In this document: piece after piece, positions 37,556 to 48,177 of the stretch
Numbering within the stretch: the first letter of the stretch is position 1
Layout: every line of letters starts with the position of its first letter
Assembly (NCBI GenBank): GCA_024138025.1
Contig: JAMXBD010001575.1
Location: 186,001-250,000 of the forward strand
Source: Combretum micranthum
Lineage: Eukaryota > Streptophyta > Magnoliopsida > Myrtales > Combretaceae
DNA: 64,000 nucleotides
Direction: 5' to 3'
The notes under the pieces: model-generated
What the model saw: the letters and a program-made list of their open reading frames with translations, nothing else
The model's database searches: none
What the model was told of the DNA's origin: nothing
Position numbers and translations under genes: made by a program

Positions 37556-39895
37556 TAGACACCCTATTTTTCTCCATTAAGATTTTAATATATAATAAAA
37601 ATAAATATTATATTAAGCTTGAAATTTACAATTTTAAAAAAAAAGAAAGAAAAGAAAAAAAATAATGATGATGAGACTTGCAAAGGGTTAATATTATAGA
37701 TTTTAAATAAGTATTTTGGGCTTAACATGATATAGTTTTTAATTCTATATAAATATTGGGCGCAATTAAATGATCTATAATGAGTTGGTCTATTTAATGG
37801 GGTCAAATTTTAAAGCCTTAAATATGATTTCTTAGCAAATTAAAATGAAATGCAAGCTAACAACCTGTATGGATAAGTCGTGCACTTGCAAATGATTGGT
37901 CAAGGGTTTAAATCCTAAATGAGGAAAAATTTTTCTTTTTACTTTTTCCTGCACATGCCACATGGCATGCTACCATTGGCTACAATCATATCATGATGAT
38001 GCCATCGTCTACAACCTTTGACAGCTCCTAAATTCACGTGCATTACATACTCTGTCAGCCATCTTTATGGCCTTTTTTGATCGATTTTACTTCACAATTT
38101 CATCAAATTAATGATGAAATTGTAAGTCCGCATGGAGTACTATTATTTGAGATCAATTTTTTACCTCTATTCATAGTTTATGTTGGTCAAAGTGAATCAC
38201 AAATTTTAAGGAAAATGTCAAAAGCAGATAGAGCCACATCATTCATCAATGTTGATTTTGACTAAATCAATGCAAAACGAAGCTTCATGATGTTTCATAT
38301 CAAAGAATATGCTCATAATATTCGATTTTGACAATAGAAATTCATAAAATCAAGATTAATGAGATCAAAAATTCTAACTTTTTATCAACTTAAATTGAAT
38401 ACAATTGATTTCTTTCCAATTGCAACTCCAAAACTATATATAGGGTACATCACTTTTGAGATCAAGAATCACACAGACTCATCCCAAAAGTTGAATCAAA
38501 GAGTTTTGTGAGAGTTACGGTTTTAAAGGGAAAAAGTTTCGATTTAAAGTTTTCAAGTGAAAGTTTGGAAAAATTGATATTAAAGGTGGGTATCTGGTAA
38601 GTTAAGCTATCAATTGATAGCTTGGGTTGAAGTTGAAGACATTAGAATCACCTCCAGCAGCCATCACAGTGCCGACCGTCATTGTCTAGATATTAGGAAC
38701 CACCATCTAGAGGCATTTTCAAGACAAACAGCCACCACTGGAGTTTTGGCCATATCAAACTCAGCTAGTCCGACCAACCCTCCGCTACCGTTGACCTCCA
38801 GAGCTGCCTGAATCGGTCTCCACTGGCCGCATGACGTTGTAGCTCTAAACTACGTCCCCTTTAAATAGGGTGAGTTCTTTATCCCTTTCTTTTGTTTATT
38901 TTATTTTAACAAGACAAAACAAAATAAAAAGGAAAAACATTAAGGAATTATAATGTACATTGGAATTTGTAGTTTGCAAGATTCAAATTCGAATGCACAA
39001 TTGGTCCAAATTCCGAGAATGTCCAAGATGCCTGAAAATGTTTTCAAGTACCTATTCCATTAAATGAATATTAAAATATAAATGATGAAAGGGTAATAAT
39101 AAAATATATATACACACACATAGGTATAAATAAATGGTATAAAAATAGTAAAGAAATTAATCATAAGCCTTTTATAACTTAGAAAAAATTAAAAAAAAAA
39201 AAAATAGTTCTTAGTCTACTCAATAAAACTTCATTTTCAACGAATAATAAAATTTAATAAACTTAAAGTGGAAAGAATTCAAAATGTTAAAATAAATCAA
39301 CTTACCAAAATTTTCGTAAATGAGCTAAGAGATATCTGATCCCAACTAATAGATGCAAAAGCACCTTCGTAGTGACTTAAAAAATGTAATAACTTTTTTT
39401 CATTTATTTCGTAAATATTTTTTGGACTAATAATTAATTATTCTCTTTGTAAATATAAAATGTAACTGATAATTGTAATGTAAATGTTATCTTGTAATTT
39501 TTTTTTAATTGATAATTTTTTGTATGAATTGTTACTTTGTAAATACTTTAAACTTTAAAAAAAATTTAAAGTATTAAAGGAATAAATTTGATTAAGAGGT
39601 TAAAGGTGGTAACTATACAGTTTTAATAGGATAGCTCCTGAACTCATAAAATTTGTTTAGTAAAAATTGATTTTAAATCAATTTCTCTCGTAGACTTATG
39701 GTCAAGTTAGGATCAACCAACTCATTGATTCTAAATTACTATTTTTCCCATTTTGATCAGGTGACGACCCCTAAATTTTTTGTGAATTCAAATTTCTTTT
39801 AATTCCTAGTCAATGATGCATCTCAAATGGGTTAGGGTTTGATACGGATTAAATTAAGAGAAATCAAACCGAAAATGAAAAATTCATGCTCAACA
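37556..39895 (+). repeat. 5' LTR of the nested retrotransposon
   Basis: Starts 'tagacaccctatttttctcc' and ends near 'gaaaaattcatgctcaaca'. It aligns collinearly with 48178-51296 for its whole length, for example 'agtttatgttggtcaaagtgaatcaca' (about 38178) against 'agtttatgttggttaaaacggatcaca' (about 49540). The copies differ by many substitutions and small indels, so the insertion is old. The 65-residue frame at 38614-38811 lies within this LTR and is not conserved in the other copy. Confidence 0.65.
38435..38443 (+). promoter_or_regulatory. TATA box in the 5' LTR
   Basis: TATATATAG sits in the middle of the LTR. The matching position in the 3' LTR is CATAAATAGG at 49853-49862. Transcription would then start near 'gagatcaagaatcacaca' at about 38459, dividing U3 from R. 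A G-box core (CACGTG) occurs upstream at about 38036. Confidence 0.5.
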
Positions 39896-42800
39896 ACTTG
39901 ATGACTCCAATGGAGATGCCTATTAATAAGAGGGCTAGTCACCTAATAATTTTAAAAATTAAATATTATTCTTTTAATGTTCAATTTATTTTTATTTGTT
40001 TATACTTTTCATGCAATACCTCTTTTGTAAATGGTCGCACTAGCATCTTGTTGAGTGGTGTAGAAACTTTATCAGCCAACAGCCTAAATGGGCAATTCAT
40101 CACCTTTGTGGGGGAATTATTTTGAAAATAATAAGTGTTGTAGATGTGGTTAGACCCAAGCCACCTTAAGAGCCTAGGATGGGGGGCTCTAGTTTACTTC
40201 GAGTGTTGTGGTAATCCCATGGTCCATTAATCAAGAAACTCTTAAGAACCCATCAAATCGCATTCACGATTATGGGTTGACGAATAAATAATAGTGATGC
40301 ATACCTCAAAAGAGATGCAATTCTATAAATAGTTTTTAAAATCCTCCCATGTACATATATACACCTAAATTTTCTTCTAATAAAGTTGCAACTCAAATGA
40401 GAACTTTTTTTAAAATTACCCTACTATCAGTTGCCAGCCCCTGTATTTGCATATGTGTGCTTTATACTAGTTTGTAAATAACTTATGAACTATACATAAA
40501 TAATTGTACATTGTAAATAATGATTTGTTATAAATATTGTAATCACTTGTAAATAGTCCTTCTTTTTTTCCTCACTCCTGTAATTTAGTACACACATCAT
40601 GTTAATAAAATATGAAAAATTTTATATACAATGTAGTCATCCTTCGTTTTGTAAATAACCATTCTCACTTTTGTAAATAAATAAATGAAAGATTAAACGG
40701 CTTATAATAATTTTTCATGAATTTGTTAGGAAGATGTTACGGGATCCATAAAAATGGTGAAATTTATTCGTGTCTTAGAGATTCCCAACCTGCATCTCCA
40801 ACTAGCCAAGATAGAGGCCCATATTTAGGAGGAAGGGTCTAAAAAGCTTAAAGGAAAGTCCGAACTCTGTTAGAGGATAATCAAAAGCTTTTAGGTCAAT
40901 TAAACAAAACAATGTCCCTCATGCATGAAATGTCAAAAATATTGAATCAGCTGACTCTATGAATCTTTCCTCTCCCTAAAAAGCCTCCTTAGTCAAAATG
41001 CTTTTGACATCTTGTGATTGTAATAAAAAAAAATAAGAATGTTTTGATGTATTTAAATGTTATTAAACGAAATAAATAACAAATTCATGTTAATCCTAAT
41101 GAGCTATTTTATCTTTCCCTTTTTTTTAAATAGATATGTAAATATTTCAAATAAGTTTTTTTTTTATATAACCTAGCATTCATAAAAAATAAATAAATAA
41201 ACTTGTCAAACTTACAAATATTCTATAGACTACATAGGTTGCACAAAAAATAAATAAATAAAACCTGTATATATAAGTTATAAAAAATATATAATAGACT
41301 TGTAAATATTCACAGGTTGTAAATAATTCGATCATCCTTTAAATCAGTCCCTCCTTCTAGATAGTTATAGGGCCTTTCAACTATAATCACTTTTGTCATA
41401 GGTGTTCAATTCCTTTAACATCAAGTCTATCACTCTCTTTCATTTTATAAATACGATTTTTTCTTGAATCTTCATTTGTAAATATCTTTTTTTTTTTAAA
41501 TATCATTGCTTTTTACAAATATTATTTTAAAAAAAGAGAGAAAAATGTTAATTTGTAACATAGGTCTTAGTTTGAAAACTGGAAAAAAAAAAAAAAACAT
41601 CTTTGTGATTGAAAAAGAAAAACTTTAGATTATAAAATGTGGTTCATCCATCCCTCCTTGTAAATCCGTGTTATCCTATCAATAATTAAATTGATGTTTG
41701 CTCATTTCTAGAAAATAGTTTTCTAATAAATTTGAAAAAAAAAAAAGAGAGAGAATAAAATAGTTTTTTTTAAAAATTTGAAAAAAAAAAAAGGAAATTT
41801 GCCAACAAGTAGGGATACTTTAAATTGTTGGCCCAATAATAACTCACTTTAGAATAAGGATAAACTACAAATTTAATGAGATTAAAATAAGGGGGCAATC
41901 AAAAGGACTTGATTAACCACTTATTAGGGAGTTTGTTGGGCTTAATTTCTTGAATATGAACCTAATATAAATAGGGCATCTAGTAAATTAATGTGAGACA
42001 AATTAAAAGAGTAGATGATTGTAAACCAAAAAAGATATTTCATTATTTTAAAAGTGCATAATGATAAGTGGCAAAACAAATTCGAAAAACCGACCCTAAA
42101 TATTAGAGAGTAGAGTGACATTAAAGGGAGGAAAGGACTCATTCCTTAAAAGAGGTCCACTTTGGATTTGATACGCATGTCAAAATGACATTAGGAAACA
42201 CAGTTATCCCTTTTTAACCTATTTGAGCCATTCAAAGAAGAAATTTAAAAAAAAACATGTCAACAACCAGCCCGCATTGAGGCACCCCATAATGCAGCAA
42301 TGAGGGGGTAAGGATCATTAAGGAGAAAAAGGATTAACTTATGTATGCTTGCCTTAATTGTATCGATTCAAGAGCAATCAATTGATATAGATATTTCATT
42401 TCCTTTGAAAGAAAAAAGATTCTCTATTTCAAAACCATACATAACACATACATTTGACTTATAAGCTATCCAATGAATGTTGAAGAAACATAAGTCATCC
42501 TAAATTCATGTCCAAAAAAAGGACAAAAACAACAACAAAAACGAAGGAAGAAAAGGAGATTGGGAAAGTGAAAAGAAAAGCAAGGAAAAAAAGGGAAGAA
42601 AAAGAACCATAAATAAAGTGTGAGGAAAAAAAAGTAGAGAAAAGAAAAATGGAAAACACTCAAACAAGATAATTATGTCTAAAACCGGAAGCGCAACTTA
42701 AAACCACCAAAATCCATCAACATATTGATATCATGGACCTACTCACAATACCACCCTTTTAAAGACTCTTCATATCATAGAAATTGATTTATTATTGCCC

Positions 42801-43595
42801 TTGAAACTAGGGACAAGTGCATTATTAGTTTTCCCTAAGAGTTCTTAGCTTGTAAACCCAGGAAGTATTGAAGAAAAATTTCAAAATGGTCTACATGTAT
42901 GGTTTCCCTTTTGATTGGAGCCAAAAACCAAAAGCCTACATTATAGTCCAAAAAAGACCTAATAGATTTATCAATGTGTATCACTTACAAGTCGAACCAT
43001 AATTTTTGGAATTTAAGTTAAATGTGTAAAAATAAGCCTAAGAAATTGTAAGGAAGTCCTCTTAGACTGGACAGTTCAAAATGAGATAACATGGAAAATC
43101 ATCCACAAGGCATGTAAAATCACTGAACCTAAGTTAAAAGTTATATGCATCAAGTTTAAGTACTATTTACCCCTAAAATTGAAAAAATAATTCCCTAATA
43201 AAAGTGAATTAAAGTCCTAAAAAGAAAAGTCCACCCCCTCCCCCCCCCCACCACACCCCCACACCCCCCAAAACCCAACGCTGTGTAAATATTTTCAATG
43301 AGGAACCTTAATCAAACCCAAGGTTGAATTGAAATGAGTACACCTGTCACTCAATTTATAACTTTTGAGTTCTACAGGATTCTCTCTAGTTAGCAATTTT
43401 CAAAAAAAAAAAATACTTTTCAAAAAAATGAAAAAAGAGAATAAATAGATATAAATAAATGAAAAGAAGAAAAAAAATTATAATAAAGACATCACCCTAA
43501 ACATTTGAAAAGGGAGAGAGAGAGGTAGATAAAGTTTTAGCTCAAAAACTTTTCGAAAAATAAAGAAACAATTTTTTTTTTTTTTTTGTGATAAA
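39896..43595 (+). other. Retrotransposon interior, 5' part, non-coding
   Basis: It follows the 5' LTR. No intact or clearly decayed gag/pol domain was found in any frame. The sequence is AT-rich with A-runs, and there is a C-rich tract at about 43230-43270. A patch at about 40740-40985 has codon-like composition (it contains 'ctaaaaagcttaaaggaaag') but no recognisable motif. Confidence 0.4.
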
Positions 43596-43600
43596 GGTAT

Positions 43601-46295
43601 TGAAATAGCCAAGAAATTCCTAATTTTATTTTATGAATGAATTGTTGAATTATGCATGATAAATATATGTTGATGGTTAATTTAAATTTTGATGAACTAT
43701 GTGATATGTGAATGTGTAGAATTATTTAAATATGTTAGATTAATTATTTATTGAGTTTGTAAAAAATTAATATGCCTTAAAGTGTGTTATTTGTGCTTAG
43801 AAATAAATGGAATGTATGCATATGAAAGCCCCTAAGTAGCAGAAAATTTGAGTAAAAAATAAGAGCCAATAAAACCCCCTTTTTAATGCCTTAAAACAAA
43901 GCCATTTAATTAAGTAAAACAAGTTAAATTAATTAACCCAAAACAAAGTCATTAAGCCTTTAATGCCCTCATGCCCTAAAAGTCAACATAGGATAAGTTT
44001 AAACTTTTTAACTTCAAAAATTCGGCCAAAAATTTCAGAGCAAACCAAAAGCCCTCTATTTGCCCTAAACTCATTCCTCTCTTCATCAAAAGAGCTCCCA
44101 AGGTGACCCCTAAGTTGAAGTTTGATTTTCTACAATTCTCACCATCAAAAGCTTGATCTAGAGTCCTTAAACCGAGCATAGAAGTCCAAGTGGTAAGTGT
44201 GTTCTCTATTTTTCATTTTCATGCTCGTATGTGTTCTTGATATTTTGTTTATGAATTCGTGACCATGTTGTATGGATATTATACGAAGTGTAATAGGACT
44301 AGATTGATTAGTTTTATGTGCTTAGGATGAGTTTTGAAGTGTTGGAAGTGTTGGTGAATGCATGTGGTTGGATGACCTAATATTGAAGAAGATGATGAAT
44401 AGTGATTTGGAGTTGATGAAGTTTTGGAGATGTTTGGTGTTGTTTGAATGATGGGATGATCATATAACAAGTTTTGGAAACTTTAGAATGAGTTTAAAGA
44501 ATTTTAAGAAGTGTAAAATGCATTTTGAAAACAGGGGATTTCGTCATTTTTTCGCTCCAGTGTACACAGCCTGTGTACATGGTCGTGTAGGCCTTGAAAT
44601 TCTTAAAGTTGCTCTCGGGTCATTTTTTTTACCCAACACGGCCTCCATACACGGGCCGTGTACCCGGTCGTGTAGACTTCCCCTGTTTCGCAGCTCTTTG
44701 TATTTTAGCCGTAACTTTTTCATCCGATCTCCGATTGAGGTGATTCAAGTTGCGTTGGAAAGCTAAGGAAAAGATCTAAAACTTTCATGTTTTAAGATTT
44801 TACAAATTACAAAATTATCAGTTCTTAAATTTCAATTCTTTCCAGCTGATACGCTTTCCAACAAAGTTTAAAACTTATTGTTGTTTACTAAAAGTTGTTC
44901 AAAGCTTGATAAATGGTCATTTAAGTATTTGTTGGGTATTGTATGATAATATATGATATCTAAATGCTATGTGATGATGTTATAATAATTTATTTGAATT
45001 TCTTTGGATGATTATACTTGAGCTTTGATGAAAATATATACTTGAACTAAGTGTGAGTTGTAATTACTTCTTTTACAGTGATTGATTCCCTTTCGATTAT
45101 CCCTATTAACTCCCGAGCTAATACAGGTACGCAGTGACCTGCTTGTCTCTGTTAGGATAGGTATTTATAAAACTTAAATATATAATAAGAAAACTTAAAA
45201 TGTGATTGTTGCTTGTGTTTTATGCCGTTAAAATCCAATTCCTACGCCAGGTCATGTATGAACCTAACGGCGACCCCTCATAGTTTGATGAGTTTGGGAT
45301 GGAAGTTGGTATCTGGTTCGGGAGCGACACCTTGCTCAGTTTGAGCACGATAGATCTAGGCGCTTAGGCCACTCCTGTCATTTGAGATGACTTTCATTAA
45401 GTGGTACGGCGGGTAGTCGACGGGGGGTATAGATCGGTGAAAATTTATTTAAACTTGGTAGGAAGTACCATAGTTTAGTTCAAACGTTTATGAGAACGGG
45501 TGAACTATATTTTATGATATGGACTGAGTATAAATAAAGCTAAGTAACGGCTATTAACCCTGGAGGAAGCTACTTTTCTCTTTGACTTAACGATATCTAG
45601 GACGGTATGAGTACCCGAACTACTTATATCAACCCCCTGAGCGTCCGAGTGTTACTCAGGTCCCCTCGCGATCCCTGTTGTCCGGAGTTTGAATACTCCC
45701 GTGTTGATTGATTAATTAAAGATTAAAGAATAATTGAATGGATGTTGCATATTGCATTTAGAATAAGCTTGTGTGCTTCATCTCGCTTTTGTATTCGTTG
45801 CTGTGTACTGGGCTTCTGGCTCATTCTTTTAACAATTTCAGGTGATGACCTGGACAAGTCCTATGCGAGCATGGGTTATGGCTCCGATTTTGAGGACTTC
45901 TTAGAGGAATATGAGGACTAGAGTTTGACCAGGACTGGACGGAACCATTCTTTTTGTAATAGACTAGATAGTTAGTTAGAATGGATGTTTGTAAAGCTTT
46001 GTTAAGCTTTATATTTTGTTATTTTGTTTAAGGCTTGTAAGAAGCCTGTGGATGTAATATATGTATGTATATATCTAGCTTGATCTGCCTTTGTTTGAAG
46101 TTGTGTATATATATGTTAATATGTTTTGAAAAGCTACTAAGTAATTATTTCTCAAAATGATTTATTCCTTAAGATTAGGTGAACAATTCATCAAACAATC
46201 CTTTTAAGACAACCTTGCATATAATTCTGCAGATTATATGCGGTTGGGGAACTGCTATTGCTTATTTCAACTAGAGGTAATAGCGGGTCCTTACA
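43601..46295 (+). mobile_element. Solo LTR with perfect 5-bp target duplication
   Basis: Starts TGAAATAGCC and ends CGGGTCCTTACA, so it has the TG...CA termini of an LTR. GGTAT flanks it directly on both sides (43596-43600 and 46296-46300). Removing it would join 'gataaaggtat' to 'caacccaatcatttg', a continuous host sequence. At 2695 bp it is a long LTR of the kind found in plant Ty3/gypsy elements. Two GC-richer parts lie at about 44540-44760 and 45100-45700. No internal domain exists, so it arose by recombination between the two LTRs of a full element. Strand is assumed. Confidence 0.8.
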
Positions 46296-46300
46296 GGTAT

Positions 46301-46439
46301 CAACCCAATCATTTGAAAGGAAAAAAATTTCTATAAGATGTTTCTGTTTGAAAGATTTCAAGATTCATTTTTCAAAAAGCATTCCAAATTAAATCAATAG
46401 TCAACCATCAAATCTCCTCAATCCGTAGGATCTCTTACT
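46301..46439 (+). other. Interior of the host retrotransposon resuming after the solo LTR
   Basis: Non-coding leader to the minisatellite; nothing further recognised. Confidence 0.5.
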
Positions 46440-47720
46440 TAAAGAAGCGTTGTCCTATCTTTTACGATTATCGGCGCGAAAGAGCATTGTCCTAATTTTT
46501 GGATCACCTGCTCGAAGGAGCATCATCCAGCTTAGTATTAGGATCACTTGCTCAAAGGAGAATTATCCTAGTTTTAGATGACCTACCAAAGAGCATAATC
46601 CAGTATAGTATTAGGATCGCTTACTCAAAGAACGTTGTCATGGTTTTTAGATCACTTGCTCAAAGGAGCGTCATCTAGTATAGTGTTAGGATTACTTGCT
46701 CGAAGGAGCATTGTCCTATCTTTTAAGATCGTCTGTCTAGTATAGTATTTATGTCTTGCTCAAATGAATGCTATCCTAGTTTTTGGATCACCTACTCAAA
46801 ATAGCGTCATCCATATAGTATTAGGATCACTTACTCGAAGGAGTATTGTCCTAATTTTTGGATCACCTACTCATAGGAATGTCATCTAGTACAGTTTTTG
46901 GATCACTTAATCATATGAGTGTTATCCAGTAAGTATTAGAATCGCTTGCTTGAAGGAGTAATGTCCTAGTTTTAGGTCACTTACTCATAGGAGCACCATC
47001 CAATATAGCATTAGGATCACCTGCTCAGAAAAGCATCATCCAATAAAATATTAGGATCACTTACTTGAAGGAACGTTGTCCTAGTTCTAGGTCGCTTTCT
47101 CATAAGAGCGCCATCCATTATAGTATTAGGATCCCCTGCTCGAAGGAGCGTTGTCCTATTTTTTGAATCACCTGCTAGTAGGAGCGTTATCCAGTACAGT
47201 TTTTAGATCACCTGTTCGTAGGAGCATCATCAGTAAGGTATTAAGATCACCTACTCGAAGGAGCGTTGTCCTAGTTTTTGGTTGCTTGCTCATATGAGCT
47301 ATATCCAATATAGTATTAGGATCACCTACTTATGGGAGCATCATCTAGTAAGTATTAAGATCACCTGCTCGAAGGAGCGTTGTCCTAGTTTTGGTCGCTT
47401 ACTCATAGGAGTGCCATCTAATATAACATAAAGAATGCTTGCTTGAAGGAGCATTGTCCTAACTTTTTGAGTGGCTTACTCGTAGGAGAACCATCAACCA
47501 AAGTATTAGGATCACTTGCTCAAAGGAACACTATTGTAGTTTAACGGTCACTTGCTCGTAAGAGCTATCTAACATAGTATTAGTATCACTTGCTCAAATG
47601 AGCATCGTCGTAGCTTTTTGGGTTGCTTGCTTACAAGAGCGTCGTCTACTATGCTTTGAGATCTCATTTTTGATGACATACCATCATATCATTTGCTCAA
47701 AAGAACATAATCTAAATTGT
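46440..47720 (+). repeat. Minisatellite of hairpin units (dimer about 76 bp)
   Basis: About 30 units of 36-40 bp alternate between two types. One reads 'ggatcacctgctcgaaggag' followed by 'cgttgtcctagttttt'. The other has the same first half followed by 'cgtcatccagtatagtatta'. The shared core GCTCGAAGGAGC is an inverted repeat (GCTC/GAGC, four-base loop). Units are diverged throughout and decay further to about 48060. The dimer is not a multiple of three and stops occur in all frames, so it is not coding. It lies about 100-450 bp upstream of the polypurine tract, where Tat-lineage elements are known to carry tandem repeats. Confidence 0.85.
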
Positions 47721-48163
47721 CCTTTATGGTCGCCTACTCCAAAGAAGCACTATCCTTAAGAACATTGGCATGTTTAAACATCATCTAATATCTTTTAGAC
47801 AATGAACTTGAAAGAGCATGGTCTAATTTCAAATTTAGAAAAGCCAACCCAAAGAGTATTGTGCCTAGAAATATACCACTCAAGAAGCACCAAATCAAGA
47901 AATGCCACTCTAAAGAGCACGACCAAATTAAGTAAAAGGCTAGCTTAAGGAGCGCCATCAAACAAGTGTTAAATTAAAGGTGCCCATTTAAGTTCAATGG
48001 ATGTGAGCTTAAAGAAGCGACATCAAGGTTAAATGGTCATGATCCCAGTGGATCCATAACAAGAGAACTTCATCCACCTCCAGGTTTACCTCTAAACTTA
48101 GAAAAAGCAAAAATAGGGTCTCTCTTTTTGTCTTTGTGGTTAAGTTTTAGCAAATATTACCAC
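47721..48163 (+). other. Decayed repeat units and pre-polypurine-tract leader
   Basis: Diverged 'cttaaagaagc/aaagagca' remnants of the minisatellite run to about 48060. They are followed by 'gatcccagtggatccataac' and 'aagcaaaaatagggtctctc' up to the polypurine tract. Confidence 0.5.
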
Positions 48164-48174
48164 AAAAGGGGCAG
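48164..48174 (+). promoter_or_regulatory. Polypurine tract
   Basis: AAAAGGGGCAG ends a few bases before the second LTR copy begins ('tatagacactccatttttt'). A purine tract at this position primes plus-strand DNA synthesis in LTR retrotransposons. It supports the LTR reading and the plus orientation. Confidence 0.65.
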
Positions 48175-48177
48175 TTA

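Noticed and set aside
37865..37930. tRNA-like 'ggtcaagggtttaaatcc' segment
   Set aside because: No acceptor stem or anticodon arm can be drawn, and it is part of the LTR.
38614..38811. 65-residue plus-strand ORF
   Set aside because: It lies inside the 5' LTR and its frame is not preserved in the 3' LTR.
46440..47720. Regular short repeats with alternating 'spacers' that look like a CRISPR array
   Set aside because: The genome is a plant, the units are diverged and the variable parts fall into two repeated classes, so this is a minisatellite.
46440..47720. Possible repetitive protein (G-S-P-A-R-R-S units)
   Set aside because: The dimer is about 76 bp, not a multiple of three, and stops occur in every frame.
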